NCBI GenBank assembly: GCA_007134165.1
Contig: SLLJ01000128.1
Span: 1 to 17,186, forward strand
DNA length: 17,186 bases
Reading direction: 5' to 3'
Source: Nitriliruptoraceae bacterium
Lineage (GTDB): Bacteria; Actinomycetota; Nitriliruptoria; Nitriliruptorales; Nitriliruptoraceae
Shown piece by piece: positions 1-7,372 of this stretch. Made by a program: the position numbers and the translations under genes. Under the pieces are notes generated by a model. That model did no database searches. It was not told the origin of the DNA and saw nothing but the letters and a program-made list of their open reading frames with translations. Position 1 is the stretch's first letter, and every line of letters begins with the position of its first letter.

Positions 1-692
1 GCCCCGTCGCGCATGACGGTGATGCGATCGGCGATGGCGAGCACCTCGTGCAGCTTGTGGCTGATGAACACCACGGCCTTGCCGTCCGCGGCCATCGTGC
101 GCACGGTGGTGAACAGCGCCTCGGTCTCCTGGGGGGTGAGCACCGAGGTGGGTTCGTCGAGCAGGAGCACCTGCGCGCCGCGGTAGAGGGTCTTGACCAG
201 CTCCACCCGCTGCTGCTCGCCGACGGTGAGGTCGGCGATCACGGCCTCGGGCCGCACCGGCAGCCCGTAGCGCTCACCGAGCTCGACGACCGAGCGCTCG
301 ACGTCGGGGGCCGACATCAGCAGCGGCTGGCGGTGGTCGCCCAGCGCGACGTTCTCGGCCACGGTGAAGCGACGCACGAGCCGGAAGTGCTGGTGGACCA
401 TGCCGATGCCGTGGGCCAGCGCCTCCCGCGGGCTGCGCAGCCGCACCACCCGCCCGTGCCGGCGCAGCTCACCGGCGTCGGGTTGGTACAGCCCGGCGAG
501 CACCGAGGCGAGCGTGGACTTGCCCGCCCCGTTCTCGCCGAGCAGGGCGTGGACCTCACCGGCACGCAGCGTGAGGTCCACCCCGGCGTTGGCGACCACG
601 CCCGGGAACGCCTTGACGATGCCGCGCGCCTCGAGGTGAGGCCCGGACGGGGCACCCGGATCGGGTGCCCCCTCGGCGCGCTCGTCGGGCAT
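1..692 (-). CDS. BMP-type purine/nucleoside ABC importer, ATP-binding protein (3' partial)
   Basis: ATPase subunit of an importer that is probably driven by the adjacent BMP lipoprotein. Reading leftward from the ATG at 692, 230 codons are open to the window edge; the C-terminal part lies outside. Visible motifs are Walker A GENGAGKST (residues 52-60), the Q-loop with Gln101 in VHQHF, the signature LTVGEQQR (155-162), Walker B VLLLDEPT (175-182) and the switch His212 in SHK. The VGEQQRVE signature and HQHFRLV are typical of the sugar/nucleoside importer ATPases (YufO/NupO and RbsA class), which usually carry two ATPase domains; only the first is in view. A GAGGG lies 9 nt before the ATG, and the gap to the upstream BMP gene is 15 bp, so the two are co-transcribed. 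Permease genes would be expected further left. The family call is firm; the substrate is inferred from context. Confidence 0.9.
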   Translation of the reverse strand, partial: MPDERAEGAPDPGAPSGPHLEARGIVKAFPGVVANAGVDLTLRAGEVHALLGENGAGKSTLASVLAGLYQPDAGELRRHGRVVRLRSPREALAHGIGMVHQHFRLVRRFTVAENVALGDHRQPLLMSAPDVERSVVELGERYGLPVRPEAVIADLTVGEQQRVELVKTLYRGAQVLLLDEPTSVLTPQETEALFTTVRTMAADGKAVVFISHKLHEVLAIADRITVMRDG

Positions 693-707
693 GGTCGTGG
701 CCCTCGC

Positions 708-1946
708 TCAGCCGCCGGCGCTTCCGACGACGCCCTGCACGAACCAGTCCATCGACAGCAGCTCACCCAGCGTCATCTCGACGCCGTCCTCGACCACCAA
801 CTCGCCGTCCTGGTCGAGCAGCGGGCCGGTGAAGGGAGCGAACTCCCCACCCATGATCTGGTTGCCTCGTTCCTCGATCAGCGCCTGGATGTCGTCGCCG
901 ACCGCGGGCCCGAACTCGGCGAGCCCGACCATGCCGTCCGCCATGGTGGCGTAGACCTCGCGCGGCTCCCAGCTGCCGTCGTAGACCTGCTCGGCGGTCT
1001 CGATGTAGTGGTCGGACCAGTCCCACACCGGCGCGGTGATCCAGGCGTCGGGGGCGAACTGGCTCTGATCGGAGTGGTAGCCGACCCAGTAGGCGCCGCG
1101 GGCCTCGGCCGCCTGGCCGGGTGCGGCGGTGTCCTGGTGCTGGGCGATGACGTCCGCTCCGCGATCCAGCAGGGTCTCGGCGGCCTGCTGCTCGATCTCG
1201 GGACCGAACCAGGTCGAGGTCCAGACTACCTCGACGGTGGCGTCGGGGTTGATCTCCTGGGCGCCGAGCGCGAAGGCGTTGATGCCCCGGATGACCTCGG
1301 GGATCGGGAAGGCGGCGACGTAGCCGAGCTGTCCGGTCTCGCTCATCGAGGCGGCGGCCATGCCCGACAGGTAGCGCGGCTCCTCCATCGCACCGAAGTA
1401 GTTGCCCAGGTTGTCCAGGGTGGTGTAGCCCGAGGCGTGGTCGAACACCACGTCGGGGAAGCTCGGGGCCACGGCGGCCATCGAGTCCATGAACCCGAAG
1501 CTGGTGCCGAAGATCAGGTGGTAGCCCTCGCGGGCGAGGTCCTCGAAGACGCGCTCGGCCGGCGCGCCCTCCTCGACGGACTCGAGGAAGGTGGTCTCGA
1601 CCCGATCGCCGAGCGCCTCCTCCAGCGCTTGGCGTCCCTGGTCGTGGCTGTAGGTCCAGCCGGCGTCGCCGACCGGTCCGACGTAGACGAAGGCGACGCG
1701 CAGCACCCCGTCCTCATCGCCGCCGGTGCCGGCCCACGGCCCGTCGGCGACGGGCTCCTCCTCGGGCTCCTCGGCGGGCTCCTCCTCGGGCTCCTCGGCG
1801 GGCTCCTCCTCCGGTTCGTCGGCGGGCTCCTCGACGAGCTCCTCGAGCTCCTCGGGCTCGTCGACGACCGGGGCGTCCTCGCCGCAAGCGGCCAGCACCA
1901 GGGCGCCGGCGGCCAACGTCGCGATGATCCTGCTGAAGCGTGTCAT
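708..1946 (-). CDS. BMP-family (PnrA-like) purine/nucleoside-binding lipoprotein
   Basis: Extracytoplasmic solute receptor of the ABC importer, 412 aa. The ATG at 1946 is chosen over upstream in-frame starts because it begins a lipoprotein signal: basic MTRFSR, a hydrophobic stretch, then lipobox LAAC with Cys21, with GAGG 9 nt upstream. After Cys21 comes an acidic Glu/Pro linker (about residues 23-68), encoded partly by 24-bp DNA repeats, which probably tethers the binding domain away from the membrane. The binding domain begins near residue 80 (VLRVAFVYVGPVGDAGW) and shows BMP-family landmarks: GWTYSHDQG (96-104), LIFGTSFGFMD, YVAAFPIPEVIRGINAF, and VGYHSDQ (288-294). Nucleoside-binding members of the family typically have an Asp-containing GVDSDQ-like motif at the last position, whereas here it is GYHSDQ. 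That may indicate purine bases rather than nucleosides as ligand (inference). It lies between the deaminase and the ATPase gene. Confidence 0.9.
   Translation of the reverse strand: MTRFSRIIATLAAGALVLAACGEDAPVVDEPEELEELVEEPADEPEEEPAEEPEEEPAEEPEEEPVADGPWAGTGGDEDGVLRVAFVYVGPVGDAGWTYSHDQGRQALEEALGDRVETTFLESVEEGAPAERVFEDLAREGYHLIFGTSFGFMDSMAAVAPSFPDVVFDHASGYTTLDNLGNYFGAMEEPRYLSGMAAASMSETGQLGYVAAFPIPEVIRGINAFALGAQEINPDATVEVVWTSTWFGPEIEQQAAETLLDRGADVIAQHQDTAAPGQAAEARGAYWVGYHSDQSQFAPDAWITAPVWDWSDHYIETAEQVYDGSWEPREVYATMADGMVGLAEFGPAVGDDIQALIEERGNQIMGGEFAPFTGPLLDQDGELVVEDGVEMTLGELLSMDWFVQGVVGSAGG
1753..1824. repeat. three 24-bp tandem repeats coding the Glu/Pro linker of the BMP lipoprotein
   Basis: Units at 1753-1776 and 1777-1800 are identical (beginning GGCTCCTCCTCGGGC on the plus strand). 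The unit at 1801-1824 has a few substitutions. On the minus strand each unit codes an eight-residue Glu/Pro block. Degenerate copies continue to about 1870. The unit length is a multiple of three, so changes in copy number would keep the frame and only alter linker length. Confidence 0.85.
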
Positions 1947-2115
1947 GATCCCCATCCTCGGTGACGGTCCGGCCGCTGAGATCGGCCGGGAGGCGGACAG
2001 GGCCCGCACCACCTCAGGCGGAGCGGGCCCGGACACCATCGACTGCAACGACCACGATAGGAGGTCGGCTGAGCCGTGGGTAGTGCCGATGGCCCCGTCG
2101 CACCCCCGACGGCCG
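1947..2115 (-). promoter_or_regulatory. structured leader region upstream of the BMP gene
   Basis: This 169-bp gap is the only long break in the leftward gene string. It holds two perfect GC-rich inverted repeats. One is GGGCCCGC at 2000-2007 against GCGGGCCC at 2023-2030 (8-bp arms, 15-nt loop). The other is CCGGCCG at 1969-1975 against CGGCCGG at 1983-1989 (7-bp arms, 7-nt loop). The second ends about 10 nt before the GAGG ribosome-binding site. A TATCGT hexamer on the minus strand (2059 to 2054) could be a -10 element, but the -35 match is poor (TACCCA at 17-bp spacing). A separate promoter with a folded leader is plausible. GC-rich DNA makes chance hairpins common, so this is tentative. 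Confidence 0.35.
2095..2112 (-). terminator. possible weak hairpin after the amidohydrolase gene
   Basis: Inverted repeat CCGTCG (2095-2100) and CGACGG (2107-2112) with a 6-nt loop lies 3 bp beyond the amidohydrolase stop codon. There is no T-tract on the minus strand, so this would be at best an attenuating or RNA-stabilising hairpin. Confidence 0.25.
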
Positions 2116-3450
2116 TCACCGGGCTACCTCGGGCCACCATCGCCTGGAACGCGCGGCTAGCGCGCGACGGTTGGCCGAATGGTCGGTGCCGACGAGCGCG
2201 CCGTCGACCACCACGGGCTCGCCGCCGACCAGCACCGTGCGCGCCCGGCGGTCGGGGCCGAGCACCAGGCCGTCGATCGCGTCGGGCACGTCCTCGAGGT
2301 CGTCGGCGGGCCAGATCACCACGTCGGCGCGGGCACCGGGCTCGAGCCGGCCCAGGTCGTCGCGCCCGAGGCAGGCCGCCCCGCCCCGGGTGGCCAGCCG
2401 CAGCGCGTCGTGGGGTCCGAGATCACCCGGCCGCCCGGAGCGCAGCCGGGCGGTGATGAGCGCCTGGCGCAGTTCGGGCAGCAGCCCGCCGACCTCGTTG
2501 GAGGCGGGGCCGTCGACCCCGAGCCCGACCGGCGCTCCGGCCGCCTCGAGGTCGCGCACCCGGCACATCCCCGCACCCAGCCGGCCGTTGCTCGACGGGC
2601 AGTGCGCCACCCCGGTCCCGGCGGCCCCCAGCCGCGCCACCTCGGCGTCGTCGAGGTGGATGCCGTGCGCGATCCAGACGTCATCCGCGATCCAGCCGAG
2701 CTCCTCCACGTACTGCACCGGCCGGCAGCCGAAGCGCGCCAGGCAGTCGGCCTCCTCCTCGAGGGTCTCGGCCAGGTGGGTGTGCAGCCGCAGCCCGTGG
2801 GCACGGGCCAGCTCGGCCGACTCACGCATCAGCTCGGCCGAGACCGAGAACGGGCTGCACGGCGCGACGGTGACCACGATGCGCTCGCCGTCGTGCCAGC
2901 GGGCGATCACCGCCTCGGTGGAGGTCAGGATCGCGTCGCGGTCCTCCACCACGTGGTCGGGGGGCAGCCCACCCCGGCTCGCGCCCAGGTCCATCGAGCC
3001 GCGCGCCAGGTGCAGTCGCACCCCGACGGTGTGCGCCGCCTCCCCCAGCGCGTCGAACACCGTGTCGTCCCCGCCGGGCACGAGGTAGTGATGGTCGGCA
3101 ACGCAGGTGCACCCGGTCAGTGCCAGCTCCCCGAGCCCGACCAGCGCCGCCACGTGCACGTCGGCGGCGTCGAGCCGGGCCCACACCGGGTACAGGGTGG
3201 TCAGCCAGCCGAACAGGTCGCGATCGACCGCCCGTCCCCGGGTCAGCCACTGGTACAGGTGGTGGTGGGTGTTGACCAGCCCAGCGGTGACGATGCCCCC
3301 GGCCGCGTCGAGCACGACGTCGCCGGGTTCGGGGACGACCTCTCCGACCGCCTCGATCCAACCGCCGCGCAGCGCCACGTCCCCCGGCCAGCGCGCCCCG
3401 CGGATCACGGTGCGCACGGCCGCCGGGGCCGACCCGGAGACCGGACTCAT
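2116..3450 (-). CDS. 8-oxoguanine deaminase-type amidohydrolase (SsnA/AtzB-related)
   Basis: Metal-dependent hydrolase of 444 aa that most resembles 8-oxoguanine deaminase, which converts 8-oxoguanine to urate plus ammonia. Landmarks are VNTHHHLYQ (59-67, metal ligands His62 and His64), THLAET with His225 and Glu228, AHGIH with His262, HCPSSN (283-288) and LGVDGPASNE with Asp313. The NTHHHLYQ...GLGVDG..SNE combination is characteristic of 8-oxoguanine deaminase within the AtzB/guanine-deaminase group. Other members act on related heterocycles, and the E. coli purine locus encodes the related SsnA, so the exact substrate is uncertain. The start codon overlaps the stop of the upstream diaminopropionate lyase gene (ATGA, 3447-3450). 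There is no clear ribosome-binding site, so translation is probably coupled. Cytoplasmic; no signal peptide. It would feed urate-level compounds into the same pathway as the neighbouring Mo hydroxylases. Confidence 0.85.
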   Translation of the reverse strand: MSPVSGSAPAAVRTVIRGARWPGDVALRGGWIEAVGEVVPEPGDVVLDAAGGIVTAGLVNTHHHLYQWLTRGRAVDRDLFGWLTTLYPVWARLDAADVHVAALVGLGELALTGCTCVADHHYLVPGGDDTVFDALGEAAHTVGVRLHLARGSMDLGASRGGLPPDHVVEDRDAILTSTEAVIARWHDGERIVVTVAPCSPFSVSAELMRESAELARAHGLRLHTHLAETLEEEADCLARFGCRPVQYVEELGWIADDVWIAHGIHLDDAEVARLGAAGTGVAHCPSSNGRLGAGMCRVRDLEAAGAPVGLGVDGPASNEVGGLLPELRQALITARLRSGRPGDLGPHDALRLATRGGAACLGRDDLGRLEPGARADVVIWPADDLEDVPDAIDGLVLGPDRRARTVLVGGEPVVVDGALVGTDHSANRRALAARSRRWWPEVAR

Positions 3451-4631
3451 GCCGGTTCCGGGTCGGGACGCACGTCCTCGGGTCGGCGCCCGACGATGTC
3501 CTCGTAGGCCCCGGGGTCGGTCGCGCCCTCGGTGTTGACCACCAGCACCCGGGCGTCGGCGTCCAGGGCGAGCTCGGCGCGCACCTCGGGGTCGTCGGCC
3601 GCGGCCAGCAGCCCGGCCAGCCCGGCCGCCCCCGACTCGCCCGCGACGATGCCGACCTCGGCGAGCCGGCGCATCGCCTCGCGTGCGAGCTCGTCGGGCA
3701 CCGCGAGGTACGCGGTGGTGGCGGCCTGGATCGTTGGCCAGGCCACCGACGAGGGCGTACCGCAGTTGAGCCCGGCCATGATCGACTCGTGGCCCGCGTC
3801 GATGGTGGTCAGCTCTCCGGCCTCGGCCGACACCCGCAGGCAGTCGGCGCTCAGCGGCTCGACGGTCACGAACCGGGGCAGCGGCGCACTCCCCGCCGCG
3901 GCACGCAGGTAGTGCCGGATCCCGGCCGCGGCGAACGCCCCCACCCCGGCCTGCAACAGCACGACGGTGGGCGGGGCGCTCAGCTGCTCGTCGGCCTCGT
4001 CGAAGATGGTGTCGTAGCCGTCCATGACCCAGGTCGGGACCTGCACGTCGTCGTCCCCCAGCGCGACGTCCGCCACCGCGATGCGTCCGTGGGCCTTGGC
4101 CTCGGCGGTGGCGCGGGCGACCGCGCGGTCATAGTTGCCGGGGTGCACGACGACCTCGGCGCCCTCGCCGGCGATCGCGTCGATGCGGGCCTGCGCGGTG
4201 CCCTCGGGCACGAAGATCACCGCACCGAAGCCCAGCATCCGGGCGGTGCGGGCCACCCCCCGCCCGTGGTTGCCGTCGGTGGCCGAGGTCAGCGTCACCT
4301 CACCGAGCTCGGCCGCGGCGGCCAGCAGCTCGGACATCCCGGCGCCGGCGACCGGGCGGCCGGCCTGCTCGAGGATCAGGCGGTGCACGGCCCACGAGCC
4401 GCCGAGGATCTTGAACGAGGGCAGGTCCAGCCGCCACGACTCGTCCTTGACCCACACCCCACCCAGCCCGAGCTCGGCGGCGAGGTCGCGCAGCCCGTGC
4501 AGCGGGGTCGGGGCGTAGCCCGGCAGGGTGCGGTGCAGGTCGCGCGGACGCAGCTGCGCGTCCGGGACCTCAGCCCGCCTCGCATCCGTGTCGACGATCA
4601 ACGCCCGCATCGCACCGGTCACCGCCGCCAT
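3447..4631 (-). CDS. ygeX: 2,3-diaminopropionate ammonia-lyase (YgeX/DpaL)
   Basis: PLP enzyme of 394 aa, close to the roughly 398 aa of E. coli YgeX, that splits 2,3-diaminopropionate into pyruvate and two ammonia. The PLP lysine is Lys74 in PSFKILGGSW. ATDGNHGRG (117-125) carries Asp119, the equivalent of the catalytic Asp120 of E. coli YgeX, and Asp188 in VADVA corresponds to its second acidic residue. VPTWVMDGYDTIFDE (198-212), QAGVGAFAAAG (228-238), MAGLNCG (285-291) and GESGAAG (331-337) all fit this subfamily rather than plain threonine dehydratase. The ATG at 4631 is preceded by a strong AAGGAGG 6 nt away. It sits 24 bp after the Mo-subunit gene and overlaps the deaminase gene by 4 bp, so it is part of the purine operon. 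That context matches E. coli, where ygeX lies in the purine/urate catabolic locus. Confidence 0.9.
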   Translation of the reverse strand: MAAVTGAMRALIVDTDARRAEVPDAQLRPRDLHRTLPGYAPTPLHGLRDLAAELGLGGVWVKDESWRLDLPSFKILGGSWAVHRLILEQAGRPVAGAGMSELLAAAAELGEVTLTSATDGNHGRGVARTARMLGFGAVIFVPEGTAQARIDAIAGEGAEVVVHPGNYDRAVARATAEAKAHGRIAVADVALGDDDVQVPTWVMDGYDTIFDEADEQLSAPPTVVLLQAGVGAFAAAGIRHYLRAAAGSAPLPRFVTVEPLSADCLRVSAEAGELTTIDAGHESIMAGLNCGTPSSVAWPTIQAATTAYLAVPDELAREAMRRLAEVGIVAGESGAAGLAGLLAAADDPEVRAELALDADARVLVVNTEGATDPGAYEDIVGRRPEDVRPDPEPA

Positions 4632-4655
4632 GGCGGACCTCCTTGGTCTCGACGT

Positions 4656-6893
4656 TCACCGTAGGTCGCCCACGACGTCCTCGGGGCGGACCGGCGCGCG
4701 GGTCAGCGCCCGACCGGTGGCCGCCCGGACCGCGGCGACGACCGCCGGCGTGGCCGACATGGTGGGCAGCTCGGCCATGCCCTTGGCCCCGAACGGCCCC
4801 CACGGCGAGGGCTGCTCGACGAGCACGGCCTCGACCTCGGGAGCGTCGAGGCAGGTCGGCAGCAGGTAGTCGGTGAAGCTCGCGTTGCGGATCACGCCGG
4901 CGTCGAGCACGACCTCCTCCATGATCGCGTGCCCCATGCCCTGGGCGATGCCGCCCTCGATCTGCCCGTGCAGCTGCTGGGGGTTGAGCGCGCGGCCCAC
5001 GTCCTGGGCGATGGCGATCTCGACCACCCGGACCAGCCCGAGGTCGGGGTCGACATCGACCACCGCACGGTGGGCCGCCACGCAGAAGTCCACGTGCAGG
5101 GCACCCTGCCCGTCGGCGTCGGGCTGCTGGGTCGGCCGGTGGCGGTAGCGCACGTGGTGCTCGATCGGTCCGTCCGCCACCAGCTCGGCCAGCGGGGCGA
5201 GCAGCTGCTCCCCACGCCACACCCCGGCGTCGTCGAGGTGGTCGCCACCGAGCCGTTCGAGCGCCTGCGTTCGCACCACCGTGGCCGCCTCGAGCGCGGC
5301 GTTGCCCGCCATCTGGGTCTGGCGGGACGCCGAGGTGGAGCCGGCCGAGCCGATCCGGCCAGTGTGGTCGAACGCCACCTCGACCTGCGACACCCCCAGC
5401 GTGGAGCGCACGACCTGCGCGATGATGGTCACCATGCCCTGCCCGACCTCGATCGCGGCGGTGTGGACCCGGGCACCCTCGGCGGTGAGCTCGACGCGGG
5501 CCTCGGCGTAGTCGTCGAAGCCCTCGCTGAACTGCAGGTTCTTGAGCCCCACCGCGTAGCCCACCCCGCGCACCACCCGGTCGCGGGGGGTGGTGAGCCC
5601 GGTGCCGCCGGGCAGGCGCCGGGGATCGTCGTCGGCGGGGGCGAGGGCATCGGGCAGCGGGATCGCCGCCACCGAGCGGATCACCTCGGCGGTCGGCAGC
5701 GGGTGCTCGATCAGCTGCCCGGTGGTGGCCAGATGGTCGCCGGGGCCGATCGCGTTGCGCAGCCGCAGCTCGAGCGGGTCGAGCCCGAGCGCTTCGGCCA
5801 GCCGGTCCATCTGCGCCTCGGCGGCGAAGCAGGGCTGGTTCGCGCCGAAGCCCCGCATCGCCCCCGACGGTGGATTGTTGGTCCGCAGGGCGTAGCCGTC
5901 GACCTCGACGCGCTGGCAGCGGTAGGGACCGAGCGCGAAGTAGCTCGAGTTGGCGACCACCGCGCTCGAGGTCAGCTCGTAGGGGCCGCCGTCGAGCAGC
6001 AGCTGGGCCTCGACACGCACCAGCCGGCCGGCCCGGTCGGCCTCGTGGCGGTAGCGCATCCGTGCGCCGTGGCGCTTGACGTGGCCGACAAAGCTCTCCG
6101 TGCGGTCGTAGACCATCTTGACCGGCCGGCCGAGCCGCAGCGCGAGCATCCCGAGGTGCGTCTGCAGGCTCAGGTCCTCGCGCGAGCCGAACGCCCCACC
6201 CAGCCGGCAGGGCTGGACCCGGACCTGCTCAGGGCTGAGCCCCAGGCAGGCGGCGAGCTGGGTGCGGTCGACATGCGTCCACTGGGTCGGCCCCCACAGG
6301 TCCAGCCCGCCGAGCCCGTCGGGCACGGCCAGCCCGGCCTCGGTGCCCAACGCCGCAGGATCCTGGGTGGCGGTGGTGTAGGTGTCCTCGACGACCACCT
6401 CGCCACGGGCATCCGGATCACCACGGCGTACCCGCACGTGGCGGAACACCGAGCCGCGCGCCAGCGCCTCGTCGAGGTCGGTCAGCGGTTCGAGTTCGTC
6501 GAGTTCGACGATGATCGCGTCGGCCGCGCGCCGGGCGGTCTCCGGGTCGTCGGCGGCGACCACCGCCACCGGCTCGCCCCAGGTGCGCACCTCGCCCTCG
6601 GCCAGCACCGGCTGGTCGGTGACCTTCTGCCCCTGGTAGCGGTGACCGGGCACGTCGTCCTGGGTGAGCGCGGCGTGCACCCCGCGCATCGTCAGCGCCG
6701 GGGTCACATCGACGCGGACCAGCCGGGCGCGCGGCAACCACGCGCGGCGGGTCGCCCCCCACACCATGCCCTCGGCGTGCAGGTCGCCGAGGAAGTCGAA
6801 CCGGCCGGTGACCTTGGGCACGGCGTCGGGGCGCGGCACCGACTCGCCGACACCGCCACGCACCGTCGGCCGCTGCACCAGGACCTCGCTCAC
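4656..6893 (-). CDS. xanthine dehydrogenase-type molybdenum hydroxylase, Mo-cofactor subunit (XdhA-like), copy 1
   Basis: Catalytic subunit of 745 aa (E. coli XdhA is about 750 aa), which hydroxylates a purine-like heterocycle at the molybdenum centre. The GTG at 6893 is the start because it overlaps the 2Fe-2S gene stop (GTGA, 6890-6893) and has GGGAGG 6 nt upstream. Motifs are the N-terminal domain KVTGRFDFLGDL (27-38), GGAFGSRE (232-239) near the cofactor, DRTESF with Glu266 and AMRGFG with Arg347. These last two align with the purine-binding Glu and Arg of bovine enzyme (Glu802, Arg880). GPFGAKGMAE ends in the catalytic Glu708 (normally GVGE). It lacks the CO-dehydrogenase signature, so it is a hydroxylase. 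Xanthine or hypoxanthine is the likely substrate, but specificity cannot be fixed from sequence. First operon, FAD-FeS-Mo order. Confidence 0.9.
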   Translation of the reverse strand: MSEVLVQRPTVRGGVGESVPRPDAVPKVTGRFDFLGDLHAEGMVWGATRRAWLPRARLVRVDVTPALTMRGVHAALTQDDVPGHRYQGQKVTDQPVLAEGEVRTWGEPVAVVAADDPETARRAADAIIVELDELEPLTDLDEALARGSVFRHVRVRRGDPDARGEVVVEDTYTTATQDPAALGTEAGLAVPDGLGGLDLWGPTQWTHVDRTQLAACLGLSPEQVRVQPCRLGGAFGSREDLSLQTHLGMLALRLGRPVKMVYDRTESFVGHVKRHGARMRYRHEADRAGRLVRVEAQLLLDGGPYELTSSAVVANSSYFALGPYRCQRVEVDGYALRTNNPPSGAMRGFGANQPCFAAEAQMDRLAEALGLDPLELRLRNAIGPGDHLATTGQLIEHPLPTAEVIRSVAAIPLPDALAPADDDPRRLPGGTGLTTPRDRVVRGVGYAVGLKNLQFSEGFDDYAEARVELTAEGARVHTAAIEVGQGMVTIIAQVVRSTLGVSQVEVAFDHTGRIGSAGSTSASRQTQMAGNAALEAATVVRTQALERLGGDHLDDAGVWRGEQLLAPLAELVADGPIEHHVRYRHRPTQQPDADGQGALHVDFCVAAHRAVVDVDPDLGLVRVVEIAIAQDVGRALNPQQLHGQIEGGIAQGMGHAIMEEVVLDAGVIRNASFTDYLLPTCLDAPEVEAVLVEQPSPWGPFGAKGMAELPTMSATPAVVAAVRAATGRALTRAPVRPEDVVGDLR

Positions 6894-7372
6894 GGCGCAC
6901 CTCCCTGCGTGGCCTGGGACTGCGCCCGGGCTACGGCCCGCAGGATCGCGCCGTAGCCGGTGCAGCGGCACAGGTTGCCTGACAATGCCTCGCGGACCTC
7001 GGCGTCGCCGGCGCCGGGTCGGGTCTCGAGCAGGTGCGCCGCAGCGACGATCAGCCCCGGGGTGCAGAACCCGCACTGCACCGCGCCGGCGTCGACGAAC
7101 GCCTGCTGCACCAGGTGCAGCTCACCCTCGGATCCACCGGCCAACCCCTCGACGGTGGTCACGCGGGCCCCCTCGGCGTCGGCCGCGAGCACCAGGCAGG
7201 CACAGACCACCTCGCCGTCGAGCAGCACCGAGCACGACCCGCACTCCCCCTGCAGGCAGGCATCCTTGGCGCCGGTGAGCCCGAGCCGCTCGCGCAGGAC
7301 CCACAGCAGGCTCTCGAAGCCGGCCACCTCCGCGGCACATGGCTCGCCGTTGACTTCGAGCGTCACGATCAT
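6890..7372 (-). CDS. molybdenum hydroxylase 2Fe-2S subunit (XdhC-like), copy 1
   Basis: Small electron-transfer subunit, 160 aa, full family length. The plant-type ferredoxin cluster is held by Cys39, Cys44, Cys47 and Cys59 (CLQGECGSC then CL). The second cluster is held by Cys100 and Cys103 (QCGFC) with Cys135 and Cys137 (NLCRCTGY). It passes electrons from the Mo centre to the FAD subunit. The ATG at 7372 overlaps the FAD-subunit stop (ATGA, 7369-7372), with GAGAGG 8 nt upstream. Its own stop overlaps the start of the Mo-subunit gene, so all three are translationally coupled and presumably form one complex. There is no Tat signal, consistent with a cytoplasmic enzyme. Confidence 0.93.
   Translation of the reverse strand: MIVTLEVNGEPCAAEVAGFESLLWVLRERLGLTGAKDACLQGECGSCSVLLDGEVVCACLVLAADAEGARVTTVEGLAGGSEGELHLVQQAFVDAGAVQCGFCTPGLIVAAAHLLETRPGAGDAEVREALSGNLCRCTGYGAILRAVARAQSQATQGGAP

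Noticed and set aside
48..1964. 638-codon plus-strand open frame
   Set aside because: It is the antisense shadow of the ABC ATPase and BMP genes. Its product is His/Gly/Asp-rich with no recognisable domain, as expected for reverse frames in GC-rich DNA.
1947..2115. purine riboswitch upstream of the BMP gene
   Set aside because: The conserved three-way-junction core of purine riboswitches cannot be found; only simple GC-rich stems are visible.
4929..6956. 675-codon plus-strand open frame
   Set aside because: Antisense shadow of the first Mo subunit and the 2Fe-2S gene, without motifs.
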